NCBI GenBank assembly: GCA_017442445.1
Contig: JAFRZS010000277.1
Location: forward strand, 1 to 5,903
DNA from: Clostridia bacterium
Lineage (GTDB): Bacteria; Bacillota; Clostridia; Oscillospirales; Acutalibacteraceae
Direction: 5' to 3'
Length of the DNA stretch: 5,903 bases
Position numbers and translations under genes: made by a program. The notes below the pieces were generated by a model. It saw nothing but the letters and a program-made list of their open reading frames with translations, did no database searches and was not told where the DNA came from. Positions 5,880 through 5,903 of the stretch are shown here, piece after piece; position 1 is the first letter of the stretch, and each line of letters opens with the position of its first letter.

Positions 5880-5903
5880 AAAAATTTATACTATATTAAA
5901 TTA

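Noticed and set aside
5881..5903. Possible -10 box for tsf
   Set aside because: The sequence is nearly all A/T and ends at the window edge; without the -35 region a promoter cannot be distinguished from AT-rich spacer.
1..5903. Mobile element, CRISPR, toxin-antitoxin or novel defence system
   Set aside because: All space is filled by six well-known genes and short intergenic signals; no repeats, transposase, integrase or unassigned gene of credible size was found on either strand.

Overview
The window is a compact, moderately AT-rich stretch of a spore-forming Gram-positive chromosome. All genes lie on the minus strand, so the biological order runs from high to low coordinates: tsf, valS, folC, spoIIAA, spoIIAB, then the first part of sigF, cut by the window edge. 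The sporulation genes, the strong AAGGAGG-type ribosome binding sites and the protein sequences point to Firmicutes, most likely class Clostridia. A gut Oscillospiraceae/Ruminococcus-like lineage is my guess from sequence style, not something shown here. I see no mobile element, CRISPR array, tRNA or rRNA.

Region by region on the minus strand: (1) 5865-4945 encodes elongation factor Ts and ends in an intrinsic terminator at about 4927-4895. (2) Directly after its U-tract lies a near-consensus sigma-A promoter (TTGACA, 17-nt spacer, TAAAAT with extended -10) that drives valS (4834-2210). The untranslated leader is only about 25 nt, too short for the T-box riboswitch often found before Firmicute valS. 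(3) folC (2208-976) starts one base after the valS stop, without a clear ribosome binding site, so it is probably translationally coupled. (4) A 14-bp hairpin at 948-917 follows folC and abuts the spoIIAA ribosome binding site. (5) spoIIAA, spoIIAB and sigF overlap by 1 and 8 nt and form a classic spoIIA operon.

The genes fall into a housekeeping translation and folate group (EF-Ts recycles EF-Tu; ValRS charges and proofreads tRNA-Val; FolC makes folylpolyglutamates) and a sporulation switch. In the switch SpoIIAB holds sigma-F inactive and phosphorylates SpoIIAA; dephosphorylated SpoIIAA frees sigma-F in the forespore. I found no new biological system. The points most worth a second look are the terminator-like hairpin placed in front of spoIIAA, the apparently short N-terminus of sigma-F, a HEGH variant of the HIGH motif in ValRS, and the lack of a T-box before valS.
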